The notes: generated by a model not told the origin, from the letters alone. Numbered from the stretch's first letter, positions 43,745-54,230 are shown. The stretch is 64,000 nt of DNA from Parastagonospora avenae f. sp. tritici 18332-5 (GCA_022559985.1 JAFJTR010000021.1:248001-312000); one strand, 5' to 3'. Translations and numbers: made by a program.

Positions 43745-45184
43745 TCAATCTTCCTGGTCGGCGAGACTCTCTTCTTTCCTGCCCATATAGGCGCCAGCAG
43801 AGACGGCTGTCAAACCGCAAATACCGGCAAGCACCGCGTTCATGTTGCCGTAACCGATTCTGTCCCTGAGACAGCCTGCGAGCAGCGGGCCAAGGGAAAG
43901 ACCGGCGCTGAAAACCATGCTGTTTACACCGTACAGCTGTGCGTACGGTGCTTCCACAAAAATGTCCTCATTGGCTTGCCGATACTTTTCTACGATGTTA
44001 CCAGCTTCCACGATCGACGGACTGTTAATGATCGCGAGTCCCACGCCATTTGCAGCCAGTAGCCCAGAATAAAGGGCGATGTGGCGGATATTGTTGAGTG
44101 GCTCAGTGAGAGACGAATCCACAGACAATCGAAGCAAGGCGAGGGTTGGTACCAGTACTGAGAAACCCAGAATAGAGAGGAGTCTCGTACCATATCGATC
44201 GACACAATACCCAAAAACTGGCCCCAGGAGAAAGTCGGCACCACCGAGAGGTAAGAAGAGCAAGCCGGCCTTTAGACTGTTAAAGCCAAATTGCTCCGAT
44301 GCGACCAGTGGCACGGTGGCGTCGAAGGAGCCAAGGAGGAAAGCTTGCATGAAAGCTGCCCAGATCGCTGTAACGAGACCAGGATCGCGGAAGAGGAGAA
44401 GGATAGGCAACGCTCGAGTGATTCGGTTTGTAGGTTGTTTTAACTTGTATCGTTTGTGCGCGGTCAATGTATCGGGGACTAATGGGGTCTGTTCAGTGTC
44501 GTCACTGGCTTCTTCTTCGTGTCCTCGAGGTGAGTGGGAGTCGTATCTGGCGGCTACTTTTTTCTCCACCATGAGCATACGGAGAATGAAATCTACTACG
44601 ACTAAGCCAATGCCCGCTCCGAACACACCTCGGTAACCGATTTTGGCGTAGAGCGCGCCTCCGCATATTGGCGAGAAGAGGCTAGCGACCGAGATGAAGC
44701 TGAACACAGTGCCCATTGTCTTCCCTATGTTCTCCTGGCTCACAGTCTCAATAATGATAGCTAGGCCGATCGTCCACACGACGCCACCACTTGCACCTTG
44801 CAGAAACCTTGCAAGAGCGAGAACTGCAACACTCTGGCCTACTGCAAGAAGGATGGTGGCACAGACCAGCATTAAAAGCCCCAGGACGAACGGAAGTTGT
44901 CGGGTCTTGGAATATTTGTCGGCCAGAATACCGGCAATCGGCGATGCTGCAACAGATGCCGCTGCGTAAATAGCCAGTAAATTCGAAACGGTGCTTTGAA
45001 TCTGTGAATCAGGCAAGTCGACCCTGTCCTTGAGCATGAAGGGCAATATCGGTACGATCAATCCATACAAAAACAAGTCGGTAAATGCGCCCATGCCAAC
45101 GGTGAGAACAATGAAGTAGGTGTTGGAGCGCCATTCGAGGCCCTTCGGAGGTACCGACATGCTGAAGCCCAGTCGTTTGAGCAT
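43745..45184 (-). CDS. MFS transporter, DHA1-like
   Basis: Proton-antiporter type major facilitator protein of 479 residues from MLKRLGFSMSV (frame open to a Met at 45223). About twelve membrane segments. The loop 2-3 signature GILADKYSKTRQLPF and motif C-like RFLQGASGGVVWTIGLAIIIE match the DHA1/vesicular amine group of drug exporters. The central loop is acidic and long (HEEEASDDTEQTPLV). A second-half signature lies at FGYCVDRYGTRLLSILG. Single exon. It probably exports small toxic or signalling compounds; the substrate is not known. Confidence 0.92.
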   Translation of the reverse strand: MLKRLGFSMSVPPKGLEWRSNTYFIVLTVGMGAFTDLFLYGLIVPILPFMLKDRVDLPDSQIQSTVSNLLAIYAAASVAASPIAGILADKYSKTRQLPFVLGLLMLVCATILLAVGQSVAVLALARFLQGASGGVVWTIGLAIIIETVSQENIGKTMGTVFSFISVASLFSPICGGALYAKIGYRGVFGAGIGLVVVDFILRMLMVEKKVAARYDSHSPRGHEEEASDDTEQTPLVPDTLTAHKRYKLKQPTNRITRALPILLLFRDPGLVTAIWAAFMQAFLLGSFDATVPLVASEQFGFNSLKAGLLFLPLGGADFLLGPVFGYCVDRYGTRLLSILGFSVLVPTLALLRLSVDSSLTEPLNNIRHIALYSGLLAANGVGLAIINSPSIVEAGNIVEKYRQANEDIFVEAPYAQLYGVNSMVFSAGLSLGPLLAGCLRDRIGYGNMNAVLAGICGLTAVSAGAYMGRKEESLADQED

Positions 45185-45744
45185 GATGGATGAGAATTCA
45201 CAGATCAAAGTGACTGACAACAAATGAAGGAGATGACTGAGAAAGCCTAGGACGACTGAGCCAGAACGGTGACGTCAGTACTTGGATGTAGAAGGAAAGA
45301 ACCAATTTGCACGGACAGTGGCTTCTTCAGCAAGCTTGGTGTCGCAGTAATAGGATTAAAGCCTCAAAGTTGTTCGGGTTTCAAGCTATGGCAATATGTG
45401 GTGTGCAGCTGCGCGACATGTATTGGCACCAACGTCGCTCGGCTCTTACGTGGATTTGTGAACATTTGTTGAGCAAGAATTAAAAAGCGTATGGCTGGAA
45501 GTTCATCTACCATGAACATCGTGCCTGTGATGTCGACCTTGTCTTTTTGTGACATAGATTTAATAAGATGAAAGAAGGTGATTCGAAAAGGCACAGGCAC
45601 CTAGTTGGGCACCTTCGAGGTAAAATGCCAAGTCTCGTGTGCCCATTAGCCACTAGCGTGCCTGCCGGAATGAGCTCTGAGCTTCCGACGCGAACCTCAT
45701 CGCCAACATAAGCCTCCACAGCTGATCGCGACAAAATCGTCGCC
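45185..45744. other. Intergenic between MFS gene and snRNP gene
   Basis: Divergent promoter region for the MFS gene (minus) and the snRNP gene (plus). Two overlapping ORFs on the minus strand have no family features. Confidence 0.45.
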
Positions 45745-46635
45745 ATGGCCGAAAAGATGGAAGGCGTCCAGATGGGTGTGGACTCGTCCAAGTACCCGGT
45801 CCCCATCGAAACGTAAGTTTGTAGAATCTCAAGGTAGGTCTTAATGCTAACCGCAGAGGTAGAATTTATGTGAGTTGACCGCGGCGCGCAGCACGCAGTC
45901 ACATTGCACTCCGTGGCGCGATGCTGATAGCACTAGGTCAGCAATCTCGAGGAGCGCGTCAAGATCGACACCATGAAGGAGGCTCTCACCAAAGTCTTCC
46001 AGTACTACGGACCTATACTCGACATTATCGCGAAGAGCAGTCTGAAGCGCAAGGGCCAGGCCTTTGTCGTGTTTGACAGCGAGAAGTCTGCGCTCGAAGC
46101 GATCGAGGAAATGAGCGGATTCGAGCTGTATGGCAAAGCGCTGAAGGTGTCCAAGGCGAAAACACACAGCGATGAGACGGTTAAGCGAAAAGCAACAGAG
46201 ATGTTTGAAGAGCACAAGCGTAAGCGGTTAATGCAGAAAGGTGCGTTACTAGAGTGCGGATAACAAGGACTATTCTGACCATCTGCAGACTTCAAGCGTG
46301 CAGAGGAAAACGCGAAAGCGCAAGCCAACCCTGCAGTCACCGCCGAGAAGCCTCGCGCAGCAAAATCAGGAGCCGCAGCCGTCCCCGACGAATACGTACG
46401 ACCCAACAAGGTGCTGTTCTTGCAGAACATTCCCCGCGACGTCGACGAGGAAGCTCTCACAGCCATATTCGATCGCTTCGATGGCTTCAAGGAAGTCCGT
46501 CTGGTCTCGGTCAGATCCGTCGCCTTTGCCGAATTCGAGAACGAACAATTCGCGATCACAGCGAAGGAAGCGACTGCGAACACACCAATTGGCGCGGAAG
46601 GCAAACCAATGAAGGTCACATACCAACGGCAGTAG
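45745..46635 (+). CDS. U1A/U2B''-type snRNP protein with two RRMs
   Basis: Spliceosomal RNA-binding protein; in fungi the single homologue usually serves as U2 B'' (Msl1). Exons are 45745-45812, 45857-45869, 45937-46240 and 46289-46635, giving 243 residues. The second exon is only 13 nt (A-GGT-AGA-ATT-TAT) and supplies the start of RNP2: IETGRIYVSNLEERV. RRM1 shows KGQAFVVFDSEKSALEAI (RNP1) and RRM2 shows VLFLQNIP and SVAFAEFENEQFA. Between them is an Ala/Lys-rich linker. The end is the conserved MKVTYQRQ. Confidence 0.92.
45857..45869 (+). other. 13-nt internal exon of the snRNP gene
   Basis: Flanked by a CAG acceptor and a GTGAGT donor. It completes one codon and adds four (GRIY), restoring the RNP2 strand of RRM1. 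Confidence 0.85.
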
Positions 46636-46948
46636 GTTATTGCGAATGGATTTTGCGTGTGGATTTCATGATGTTACGATACCTGGTTCAGCTTCAGTCC
46701 GGGCAATAGAGTCTTGACTGCCTGCATAAAACGTTCCTTGTGGCGCCATACTTATCTCACACACAGGACACTTCCAGCAGCTACGAAACGTGCCCTACCC
46801 TCCCATGAACCACAAGTGCCACCCTTCATTCCCCCACAGAAACCCAGCTGGCCGATCTACTTTCCAGACTATCGTTGAGATGATTTCCAGTCGCATGGAG
46901 CGAAGAACAAGGCCAAAATTATGATTCTAATGAACATCTAGGCGCGCC
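46636..46948. other. Spacer between convergent snRNP and VMA8 genes
   Basis: About 310 bases of 3' flanks on both sides. No hairpin terminator or gene is evident. Confidence 0.5.
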
Positions 46949-47902
46949 TTAGAAGATGACGTCTTGGTTGTCCTCGTCTCCCAGTAGGTCTTTGCTCTCG
47001 GCTGCATCTGCTTTAGCACTATCTTTGGTACTGTCTTTGGCACTTTCTTTGGCCTCCGCGGCCTGCTTCGCCTCCAGCCGCGCAGCTTCCTCGACGGCAG
47101 CATCTCTCTGCTTCTTGCCCGAGACCTTCTTGAGGCGGTAGAACTCTTCTCGATCCAGCTCGTCCAATTCGGAGTTGATATACTTGATGGTATTTTCTGT
47201 GCGGGGGATAATGACATGCTCGCTATTTGATATTAGTACGGCCAGAGACTCGGATTGTGCAGGATACCCACATTGCGTTTACACGGCGGTTGACCACTTT
47301 GATAACCTCGTCCAATATAACAAAGGCGGTCTGCAGACTAGCCAATTCCACCAACGTCTCGACTGCTCTTGCGTATGTCTCTCTACACCTCTGCACCTGC
47401 TGGCCACCCTTGCCCAGACCCGTCAATGCAAAGTCGTTGTTGCTGTCCTCGGTGTAGCTCTCGAACTGCGGGAGGAAGACACCGGAGACGTTTTCTTGCT
47501 TTGTCCGTACGCGGAAGCGAGCTTGTTTTGCCGACTCCTGGATCTGGTAGCCTATGTCACCGCCGACGGCGTAGGTGACTTCAGCGAGGGAGAATGCAGC
47601 AACCTGCATGACCCGACCCATCTTGCGCTTGGCCTCATCGATGCGGCGGGTGATTTCTCGAAAACGCCTGGGCGGAGCTACGTCAGCAGAGCTTCAGATA
47701 TATGGCATTCTCGCAGATCCGTACTTGGTCAGGGCCTCGCTCTTTCGCTTGAGTAGATCGTGACCAGTCTGGGCGCCCTTGAGCTTGCTCTTCATCAGAC
47801 TCAGCGACTGGCGCGTCGCGAAGACGGCTTCGCGTGCCTGGCCGTGGTGTCAGTTGTGCTGCGGCATAATATGGAGCTATGACCTACCCCGCTGCCAGAC
47901 AT
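46949..47902 (-). CDS. VMA8: V-type proton ATPase subunit D
   Basis: Central-stalk subunit D of the vacuolar H+-ATPase, linking ATP hydrolysis in V1 to rotation. Exons are 47902-47888, 47837-47725, 47667-47272 and 47222-46949, giving 265 residues. The first coding exon is 15 nt (MSGSG). Family landmarks are AREAVFATRQSLSLMKSKL, LLKRKSEALTKRFREI, RVMQVAAFSLAEVTY and, across the last intron, RRVNA-IEHVIIPRTENTIKY. The tail is an Ala/Lys/Asp-rich low-complexity extension with KDSTKDSAKAD repeats, ending DNQDVIF. The gene is divergent from SYF1 and convergent with the snRNP gene. Confidence 0.96.
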
Positions 47903-48284
47903 ATCTGCAACACAGGCGGCTTGTTGGAGGAGAGATTGGGGGATTGGCGCGTGTGAGCGCTAAGTGCGTGAGATGTCCAGATAGTCGAACGACAGAATAG
48001 ACTCGGATGACGGCCTCGGGTTGGTGAACGCAGCGCAACGTGACGCAGCTAGCATGCCCGACGAGCTCCACCCACGGCGGGTCCGTGCCTGCCAGTGCCA
48101 ACTCGGCGCAGGCAGGCGCGATTGGCGGACTTGGAACGGGGTGGGTCACAGACCGCTGGTTGCTGTCCGAGCGTCTCCTCTGAGAAGTTTAACGCTGCCG
48201 TCAACACCTCCCTCACCCATCCCGACCGCATCCACCGCGTTTCCTGCCCACCGCGGGCTGTCCCACGGCTCCTCTGGCGCCACA
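47903..48284. promoter_or_regulatory. Bidirectional promoter region VMA8 / SYF1
   Basis: The 382 bases between the divergent start codons hold both promoters. The right part is open in the SYF1 frame, but its translation is not conserved-looking, so I treat it as leader. It has no obvious TATA box. Confidence 0.5.
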
Positions 48285-50846
48285 ATGCCCGGCGAACTCC
48301 TCCGCACTGTCACTGCGAGCCTCTCGCGGCCCTCGAAGCGGAAAATGGAGCGCGCAAGCGACCTCCACCTGATCACCGACCAGGATGTCGCGTACGAGCA
48401 GGACATCCAACGCAACCCCGGCAGCGTGAAGCCCTGGCTGGACTATGTGCGCTTCAAGAAGTCGCGCGGCAGCATCGTCGAGCAGGCTTACGTCTTCGAG
48501 CGCGCTGTCGAGGTCCTCCCGCGGTCCTACAAGCTCTGGAAGCTCTACCTCGAACTGCGGACGAGGCATCTTGCCAAGAAGAATCCCGCCCGGTTTGCGC
48601 CGCACTATGTCAAAGTCAACGCCTTGTTCGAGCGCGCCCTGGTGCTGCTGAACAAGATGCCGCGCATCTGGGAGATGTACCTCACTTTTCTGATGCAGCA
48701 GCCTCTGGTCACCACCACGCGCCGGACATTTGACCGAGCGCTACGCGCCCTCCCGCTGACGCAGCACAACCGCATATGGGCACTCTATCGACCCTTTGCG
48801 ACTTCCGCGTCAGGCGAAACAGCTGTCAAGATATGGCGACGGTACATGCAGATCCATCCCGAGGATGCTGAGGACTTCATCGAGCTGCTCAAGGACATGC
48901 GCAAGTACACGGAAGCGGTCAAGAAGTACATAGACATCCTCAACAACCCCCGATTCAAGAGCAAGGAAGCAAAGGGCCCGTTCCAGTTCTGGACCGAGAT
49001 GATTGACCTGCTGATCGACCACGCGAAGGAAATCGACACCAGTGACGACAGCGGCATCGACGTCGAAAAGATCATACACAGCGGCATACTGAAGTTCCCC
49101 GACCAGAGAGGTGTGCTCTGGGTCGGCCTGGCGAGATACTGGATGCACAAGGGCGAATACGAAAAGGCACGCGATGTCTTCGAGGAGGCCGTCACCACCG
49201 TCATGACTGTCCGCGACTTCTCGATAGTCTTTGACACCTACGTCGAAGCAGAAGAGGCCATGATTGGCATCAAACTCAACGAAGCTGCAGCGCGGTCTGA
49301 GAAGGGCAAACTCAACGAAGCCGCTGACGCGGACCTCGACATCCGGATGGTTCGATTTGAGTCGCTCATGCAAAGAAGACCGTTCTTGCTCAACGATGTC
49401 TTGCTGCGCCAGAACCCCCACAACGTCGTCGAATGGCAGAAGCGCGTCGCGCTCTGGGGCGACAACAAGAAAGAGGTGGTACAGACATACACCGACGCCA
49501 TCGCCGCCACCAACCCAAAGAAGGCCGTGGGCAAATTCCATGAGCTGTGGACTAATTACGCCAAGTTCTACGAAGCTGGCGGCAGTCTACAGAACGCTCG
49601 CGTCATCATGGAGAAGGCTGTCAAGGTCCCTTTCAAGTCTGTCGCTGAGCTGGCTGAGATGTGGTGCGAGTTTGCTGAGTTGGAACTTCGCAACGAGAAC
49701 TTCGACAAGGCCGTCGACATCATGGCGAAGGCGACCCAAGCACCCAAACGATCGAACGTCGACTACTTTGATGACTCGCTGTCACCCCAGCAGCGTGTTC
49801 ACAAGAGCTGGAAGCTCTGGAGCTTCTATGTCGATCTCGTGGAAAGTGTCAGCACATTGGAGGAAACCAAGAAGGTGTACGAGCGCATTTTCGAGCTTCG
49901 CATCGCGACGCCACAGACCGTTGTTAACTACGCGAACCTGCTAGAAGAGAAAAATTACTTTGAGGATTGCTTCAAAGTCTACGAGCGCGGTCTCGACCTG
50001 TTCAGCTATCCTGTCGCGTTCGAGATCTGGAATCTCTACCTCACCAAAGCTGTGGATCGCAAGATCGGTATGGAGCGTCTGCGAGACTTGTTCGAGCAGG
50101 CTGTCGAAGACTGCCCACCAAAATTCGCTAAGGTCCTGTACCTAATGTACGGAGCACTGGAGGAAGACCGAGGACTTGCACGACATGCTATGCGGATATA
50201 CGAGCGCGCCACTCGGGCCGTTGCAGACGAAGACAGGTTGGAGATGTTCAACTTCTACATCACCAAGTCCGCCTCCAACTTTGGCCTCACCTCGACAAGG
50301 CCAATATATGAGCGCGCTATCGGCGCGCTACCTGACGCTGAGGCTAAGGAAATGTGTCTTAAATTTGCGGAGATGGAGCGACGATTGGGAGAGATCGACC
50401 GAGCACGAGCAATCTATGGCCATGCCAGCCAATTCTGCGATCCGAGAACAAGTCCAGAGTTCTGGAAGAAGTGGGAGTCCTTCGAGGTCCAGCATGGCAA
50501 CGAGGACACCTACAAGGAAATGCTTCGGATCAAGCGGAGTGTTCAAGCTCAGTACAAGTATGTTCTTCTCATGCTTTTGAAGTTCACCACGCTAACTCTC
50601 AGCAGCACCGACGTCAACTTCATCGCGTCCCAAGCCGTCGCTCGTGGCATGCAGAACAGCAATGGCGAGCACGCCGACGACGACGCAACCAACGGCGAAG
50701 ATGCAATGGCCGCCCTCGAGCGGGAAGCTCGCGCTCCCGTGGGCTTTGTCGCAGCTAGCACAGGCCCCTTGGGCGGCAGTGTCAAGCCCACAGACGCAGA
50801 AGGAGCAGCGAATCCCGATGCTATCGATCTCGACGATGACTTATGA
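48285..50846 (+). CDS. SYF1: Pre-mRNA-splicing factor SYF1 (XAB2 homologue)
   Basis: HAT-repeat scaffold of the Prp19/NTC complex in the spliceosome, also linked to transcription-coupled repair in its human form XAB2. Start chosen at MPGELLRTV; the frame is open to 48021, and MERASDL at 48345 is another option. Exons are 48285-50557 and 50606-50846, giving 837 residues. The 48-nt intron (GTATGT, GCTAAC branch, CAG) is a multiple of three and stop-free, but removing it restores the conserved AQY-NTDVNFIASQA. HAT units are visible throughout, such as NPGSVKPWLDYVRFKK, YKLWKLYLELR, PEFWKKWESFE. The C-terminus is acidic (AIDLDDDL). Confidence 0.96.
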   Translation: MPGELLRTVTASLSRPSKRKMERASDLHLITDQDVAYEQDIQRNPGSVKPWLDYVRFKKSRGSIVEQAYVFERAVEVLPRSYKLWKLYLELRTRHLAKKNPARFAPHYVKVNALFERALVLLNKMPRIWEMYLTFLMQQPLVTTTRRTFDRALRALPLTQHNRIWALYRPFATSASGETAVKIWRRYMQIHPEDAEDFIELLKDMRKYTEAVKKYIDILNNPRFKSKEAKGPFQFWTEMIDLLIDHAKEIDTSDDSGIDVEKIIHSGILKFPDQRGVLWVGLARYWMHKGEYEKARDVFEEAVTTVMTVRDFSIVFDTYVEAEEAMIGIKLNEAAARSEKGKLNEAADADLDIRMVRFESLMQRRPFLLNDVLLRQNPHNVVEWQKRVALWGDNKKEVVQTYTDAIAATNPKKAVGKFHELWTNYAKFYEAGGSLQNARVIMEKAVKVPFKSVAELAEMWCEFAELELRNENFDKAVDIMAKATQAPKRSNVDYFDDSLSPQQRVHKSWKLWSFYVDLVESVSTLEETKKVYERIFELRIATPQTVVNYANLLEEKNYFEDCFKVYERGLDLFSYPVAFEIWNLYLTKAVDRKIGMERLRDLFEQAVEDCPPKFAKVLYLMYGALEEDRGLARHAMRIYERATRAVADEDRLEMFNFYITKSASNFGLTSTRPIYERAIGALPDAEAKEMCLKFAEMERRLGEIDRARAIYGHASQFCDPRTSPEFWKKWESFEVQHGNEDTYKEMLRIKRSVQAQYKYVLLMLLKFTTLTLSSTDVNFIASQAVARGMQNSNGEHADDDATNGEDAMAALEREARAPVGFVAASTGPLGGSVKPTDAEGAANPDAIDLDDDL

Positions 50847-51962
50847 TCCACGAACGACAATTCGGTGGGGTGGAATAAGGGGTGTGCATTTCAACGGCGT
50901 TTTATTCGGGACTATCGACTCCCGACCCTTCTGCTTGTGTAAAATTTCCAGCTGATCGTATGTGGTCGCCGCTCAACTTCAATTTGTCATTGCTACATGT
51001 GTTTTCCAAAATCTGGGATACCTGAACAACCCACCTTTGCATACCCGGCGTTTCTTCCGACAATGCGCGATGATGCGCTTTGCTCCAAATTTGTGGTGGA
51101 TCTCTTTTGTTTGCGACAAGCTGATGGAAAGGCAGACTGCCGGTTTCGAAAATCTATACTTCTGCGAACAATTTGGTCATTTCAGATACTCAAAACTCAA
51201 CCAAAAGAGACTCTTTACCTGTCGACTGACGTCTTCTCCGAACGATTCAAGATTAGGCCGAGATGAAGGAATTTGCTTACATCTCACCTCAGCTTCGCTT
51301 CGACTGAAACGCAGGATTCCCGATGCGCGGGACATCGGCACAATGAGTACGTACAACGATTACTCGAAATGCCGCGGACCCGCGGTCGCTGGCTGCAACG
51401 GCAGTGGATAACAGTCGTGTGCTGCATGCACTGCGCCCCATACAGCACTTGTTGAGCAACTCTTGCTGCTCATTTGTGTTACCGCTGCTTTGGAGAGACT
51501 AATGTCAAACAACCCCACCAACCACACCTCGCTCCTCAACCCCTCCTCGCCAATGCAGTAGGACACCTGACGTAGATCCACAGCTGCACCCGTCGAACAG
51601 AGCGTGTCGACGTGTCTTCCGGTAGTTGGGGCTTGGCGTTCAAGCCACAGCGCAGGCGTGAGCCACTGCGGTGGAGACATTTATTCGGTCTGGACTCTGG
51701 TCATGGCTGTCATGTGTGGCTGTGGATCGCCGCGATGGTGGTGATGATGCCCTGTCTCGAGCACATGTCTTTGTGAAGATGGCTTGGCGTTGTCACGGAA
51801 AGAGCTTGTGGAACGTATTCGCTTTTATGCGGTGTGGGGTATCACCAGCTTGATAACAGCGTGCAAGCCCTTCGTTTGCACCGGACGCAAGATACCATCA
51901 CTTGGTGTAGTGCCTCAATCATTTCCGAAAAGTGGACAACAGCAACTCAGCATTACTCCATC
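50847..51962. other. 1.1-kb intergenic region downstream of SYF1
   Basis: Several short ORFs on both strands without domain or splice support. Nothing else is seen. The right end presumably includes the promoter of the small conserved gene. Confidence 0.45.
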
Positions 51963-52262
51963 ATGGCCACCAACAGCACCTCACCAACCTCATCAACAGA
52001 CGCCAGCAAGCGAAGAGATTCGAAAGCCTCTTCCTCAAGCGAGCGACGAACCAGCGAAACGTGGGATGCGTCAAAAGTACCCCCAAGTCAATTCCAGCTC
52101 AAGCCCGGTAGTATCTATTCAACGCCGAACTCAAAAGATGGGAATGTAGAGAGAGGAGATCGGGACAAGGCTTACTTTGAGAAGCTGAAGGAAAAGGTAA
52201 CGTTGGTCTTGACTATAGTGGGGACCAAGGCTTATCTCATGTAGGGTTGGACAGGGAAGTGA
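51963..52262 (+). CDS. Small conserved fungal protein (Ser-rich, KEKGW end)
   Basis: Two exons, 51963-52196 and 52245-52262, with a 48-nt intron (GTAACG to TAG), give an 83-residue protein. The N-terminal 45 residues are Ser/Thr/Arg-rich. The C-terminal part has FQLKPGSIYSTPNSKDG and RDKAYFEKLKEK-GWTGK. This pattern, with a GSIY(A/S)TP block and a KEKGW end, is familiar from small uncharacterised ascomycete proteins; the recall is from memory, not a search. Splicing replaces an otherwise random tail with the GW end, which supports the model. Function unknown. Confidence 0.75.
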
Positions 52263-52588
52263 TTGTGAGGAGGTAATGGGAGTTTCTGTCTCCCTGAATT
52301 GACGGTCTTGCTATCAGTACCTTCAAGGGATATTGGGGAGACTACAAACCAAATTCTACACATTATTTTCAGGTTGTCTCTATATGTTCAGCCAAACGCG
52401 GAAAGAAACTCCTTGCCCAATCATAGCTCACCTTACTCTTGACAGCGGCATCGCAGCATCACAGCATCACAGCATCACAACAACAGGACATCAGCAGGGT
52501 CCTATAGCAACGATGCCCATAAGCTGCGTACAGTATGTGGTTGACAATTATGTTTAAATTGAACACACAGGTAGCTGCATCGCTGTAC
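52263..52588. repeat. Intergenic with AGCATCAC microsatellite
   Basis: No gene is seen. An 8-bp tandem (AGCATCAC, about four units with variants) occupies about 52448-52480. Confidence 0.6.
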
Positions 52589-53134
52589 CTAGGTGCCTGT
52601 AACCCAGAGTGCAAGAACAAACATTTTAAGTTGGAGCAAACATCTTAAGTGGAGAGTCTCTGCATACCTCATTTCCATCCACAGCACCTTCAATAACACG
52701 TCCTGGTTATATGCATTGATCTTCGCATTCTCCTCAGGAAAGTAGTCGACAATCTGAAGATGATACGTTGGTCTAGGGTGCTTCGACGCTCTAGGTATCT
52801 TTCCTTTCTTTGGCGCTAAATTATCCATACACATCTGCCATTTTATGAGCCCAGGGAGCCAGGATCTGACTCGAGCATTCGTGAGTTCGGACCCAACAAT
52901 ATGCTTTAGGGATACTTGTGTCTCTTTCCAGTATGCTGGTTGTGGTGTGTTTGCTTTGTGGCACAGAAGCGGGTGAAGACATATAGTGGGTGTGACCCGA
53001 GAGAGGGCCAATGAATGAAACCTGAAATATTGGTGAACTGGATCTTTATACTCAGATGTCTGACTGAGTAACTTTGTGAGTTTTCTATGATCAAAAACAA
53101 GGTTACTCGGGTGATTGCCAGCGTTATAGTCCAA
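52589..53134 (-). CDS. Doubtful ORF downstream of the methyltransferase
   Basis: An open frame of 181 residues (MDYNAGNHPSNLVF) with no recognisable domain and no splice evidence. The part ATYH-like PTYHLQIVDYFPEENAKINAYNQDV reads as plausible protein, but the whole could be chance or the remnant of a longer gene. It lies 65 bases beyond the stop of the methyltransferase, on the same strand. Confidence 0.25.
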   Translation of the reverse strand: MDYNAGNHPSNLVFDHRKLTKLLSQTSEYKDPVHQYFRFHSLALSRVTPTICLHPLLCHKANTPQPAYWKETQVSLKHIVGSELTNARVRSWLPGLIKWQMCMDNLAPKKGKIPRASKHPRPTYHLQIVDYFPEENAKINAYNQDVLLKVLWMEMRYAETLHLRCLLQLKMFVLALWVTGT

Positions 53135-53198
53135 CGCAAACGACCGGCTCTTGCATCATTCAATGAAGCGCCTAATTGAGCCAACCATCTCCTCCAGC

Positions 53199-54230
53199 TC
53201 AACTGATTCTTGTGACCAGGAAGCGCAGTAGCCCAAAGTCAGGCCCAAGATAGCTCGTATCCTGCGGTCGAAACTCAAGCTCATTCTCCGGTACAATCTC
53301 CGCTTCCGTCTTCCACTTCGTTCCCGTCTGCTTTCCCACGACATCCCACATGCGCCGGAAAGTCTCTGCGTCATGCAGTGTGAATTCATTCTGGTTGTTC
53401 TCCTTATTCCACTTCGTCCTTGCCACAATGTCTTTCGTCGCGCCCTGATACCCTACGACCAGACTTCCAGGTCCAGGTTTCGATAGTTTCACCAGCTCTT
53501 TGCACGCCAGAATCTGCGTCTCCCAATTCCACTGATGCAGGACATGCACAATGAAGATCATGTCCATTTGGCCATTTAGCTTACCCAGCGCTTCATTGGG
53601 GAACAAAATGTCAGACTCAATATAAGAAGCGAGGAAGCGGTCTTTGTCGTTGAAGAATTCGTATCCGAGGTCCCAGTGGTTGACGATGTCGACCCCGTAA
53701 AGACCGTTCGTGGGTGAGCCGTCGAGCGCAAGCCGTCGCAGATCTTGGCCTACGTAGCAGCCGACGTCGAGAAGCTTGTCACCGGATTTCAGACGTGAGA
53801 GGATGGAGGGATAAGCGGGATGCCGAGATATACTGGGGAGCAGGAAGGCACCAATGCCAGTGCAGGGGTACGGACGGATGTTCCATGCCTTTTCGCGCTG
53901 CAAACGTCTCAGAGATAGCATATAGAAGAATTGGTTTTACGTACTATAGCGTAGATATGCTTTGATACTTCTTCTGGTGGGATTTTGCTGTAAGTTTCGA
54001 GGCTATGTCGGACCTGTCGGATGATGTGTAAGAAAAGATTATCTACATGTTGAGGGTGAAAGAGCGACGAACCTCCGGTTTTATCTGGTGGTCAATGTTC
54101 TGAACTACCAAATCAGTGTCTATTTCAAGGCCGGGTCGTTCGGAGCAGCACTTGCCTCTATCCACCACGGGTAGTCCTTGCTCGGCCTCTTCGCCGCAAC
54201 TGGATCCGATATTGGCTTTGCAGTCGACAT
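53199..54230 (-). CDS. AusD-type SAM-dependent methyltransferase
   Basis: Class I methyltransferase of the type found in fungal meroterpenoid and related clusters. Exons are 54230-54156, 54099-54073, 54013-53945 and 53897-53199, giving 289 residues. The first intron is GC-AG (donor GCAAGT). The second exon is 27 nt (NIDHQIKPE) and the third gives VRHSLETYSKIPPEEV. Together they rebuild the usual N-terminal helix region before REKAWNIRPYPCTG. Motif I is KLLDVGCYVGQDLRRL (about residues 98-113), the acidic loop follows at LYGVDI, and MDMIFIVHVLHQWNW is the motif IV region. Substrate unknown. The frame ending at 54043 on the same strand is an intron read-through. Confidence 0.88.

Noticed and set aside
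48021..48284. N-terminal extension of the SYF1 frame
   Set aside because: The translation is basic, Cys/Pro-rich and unlike the family. The ATG at 48285 precedes the conserved region at the usual distance.
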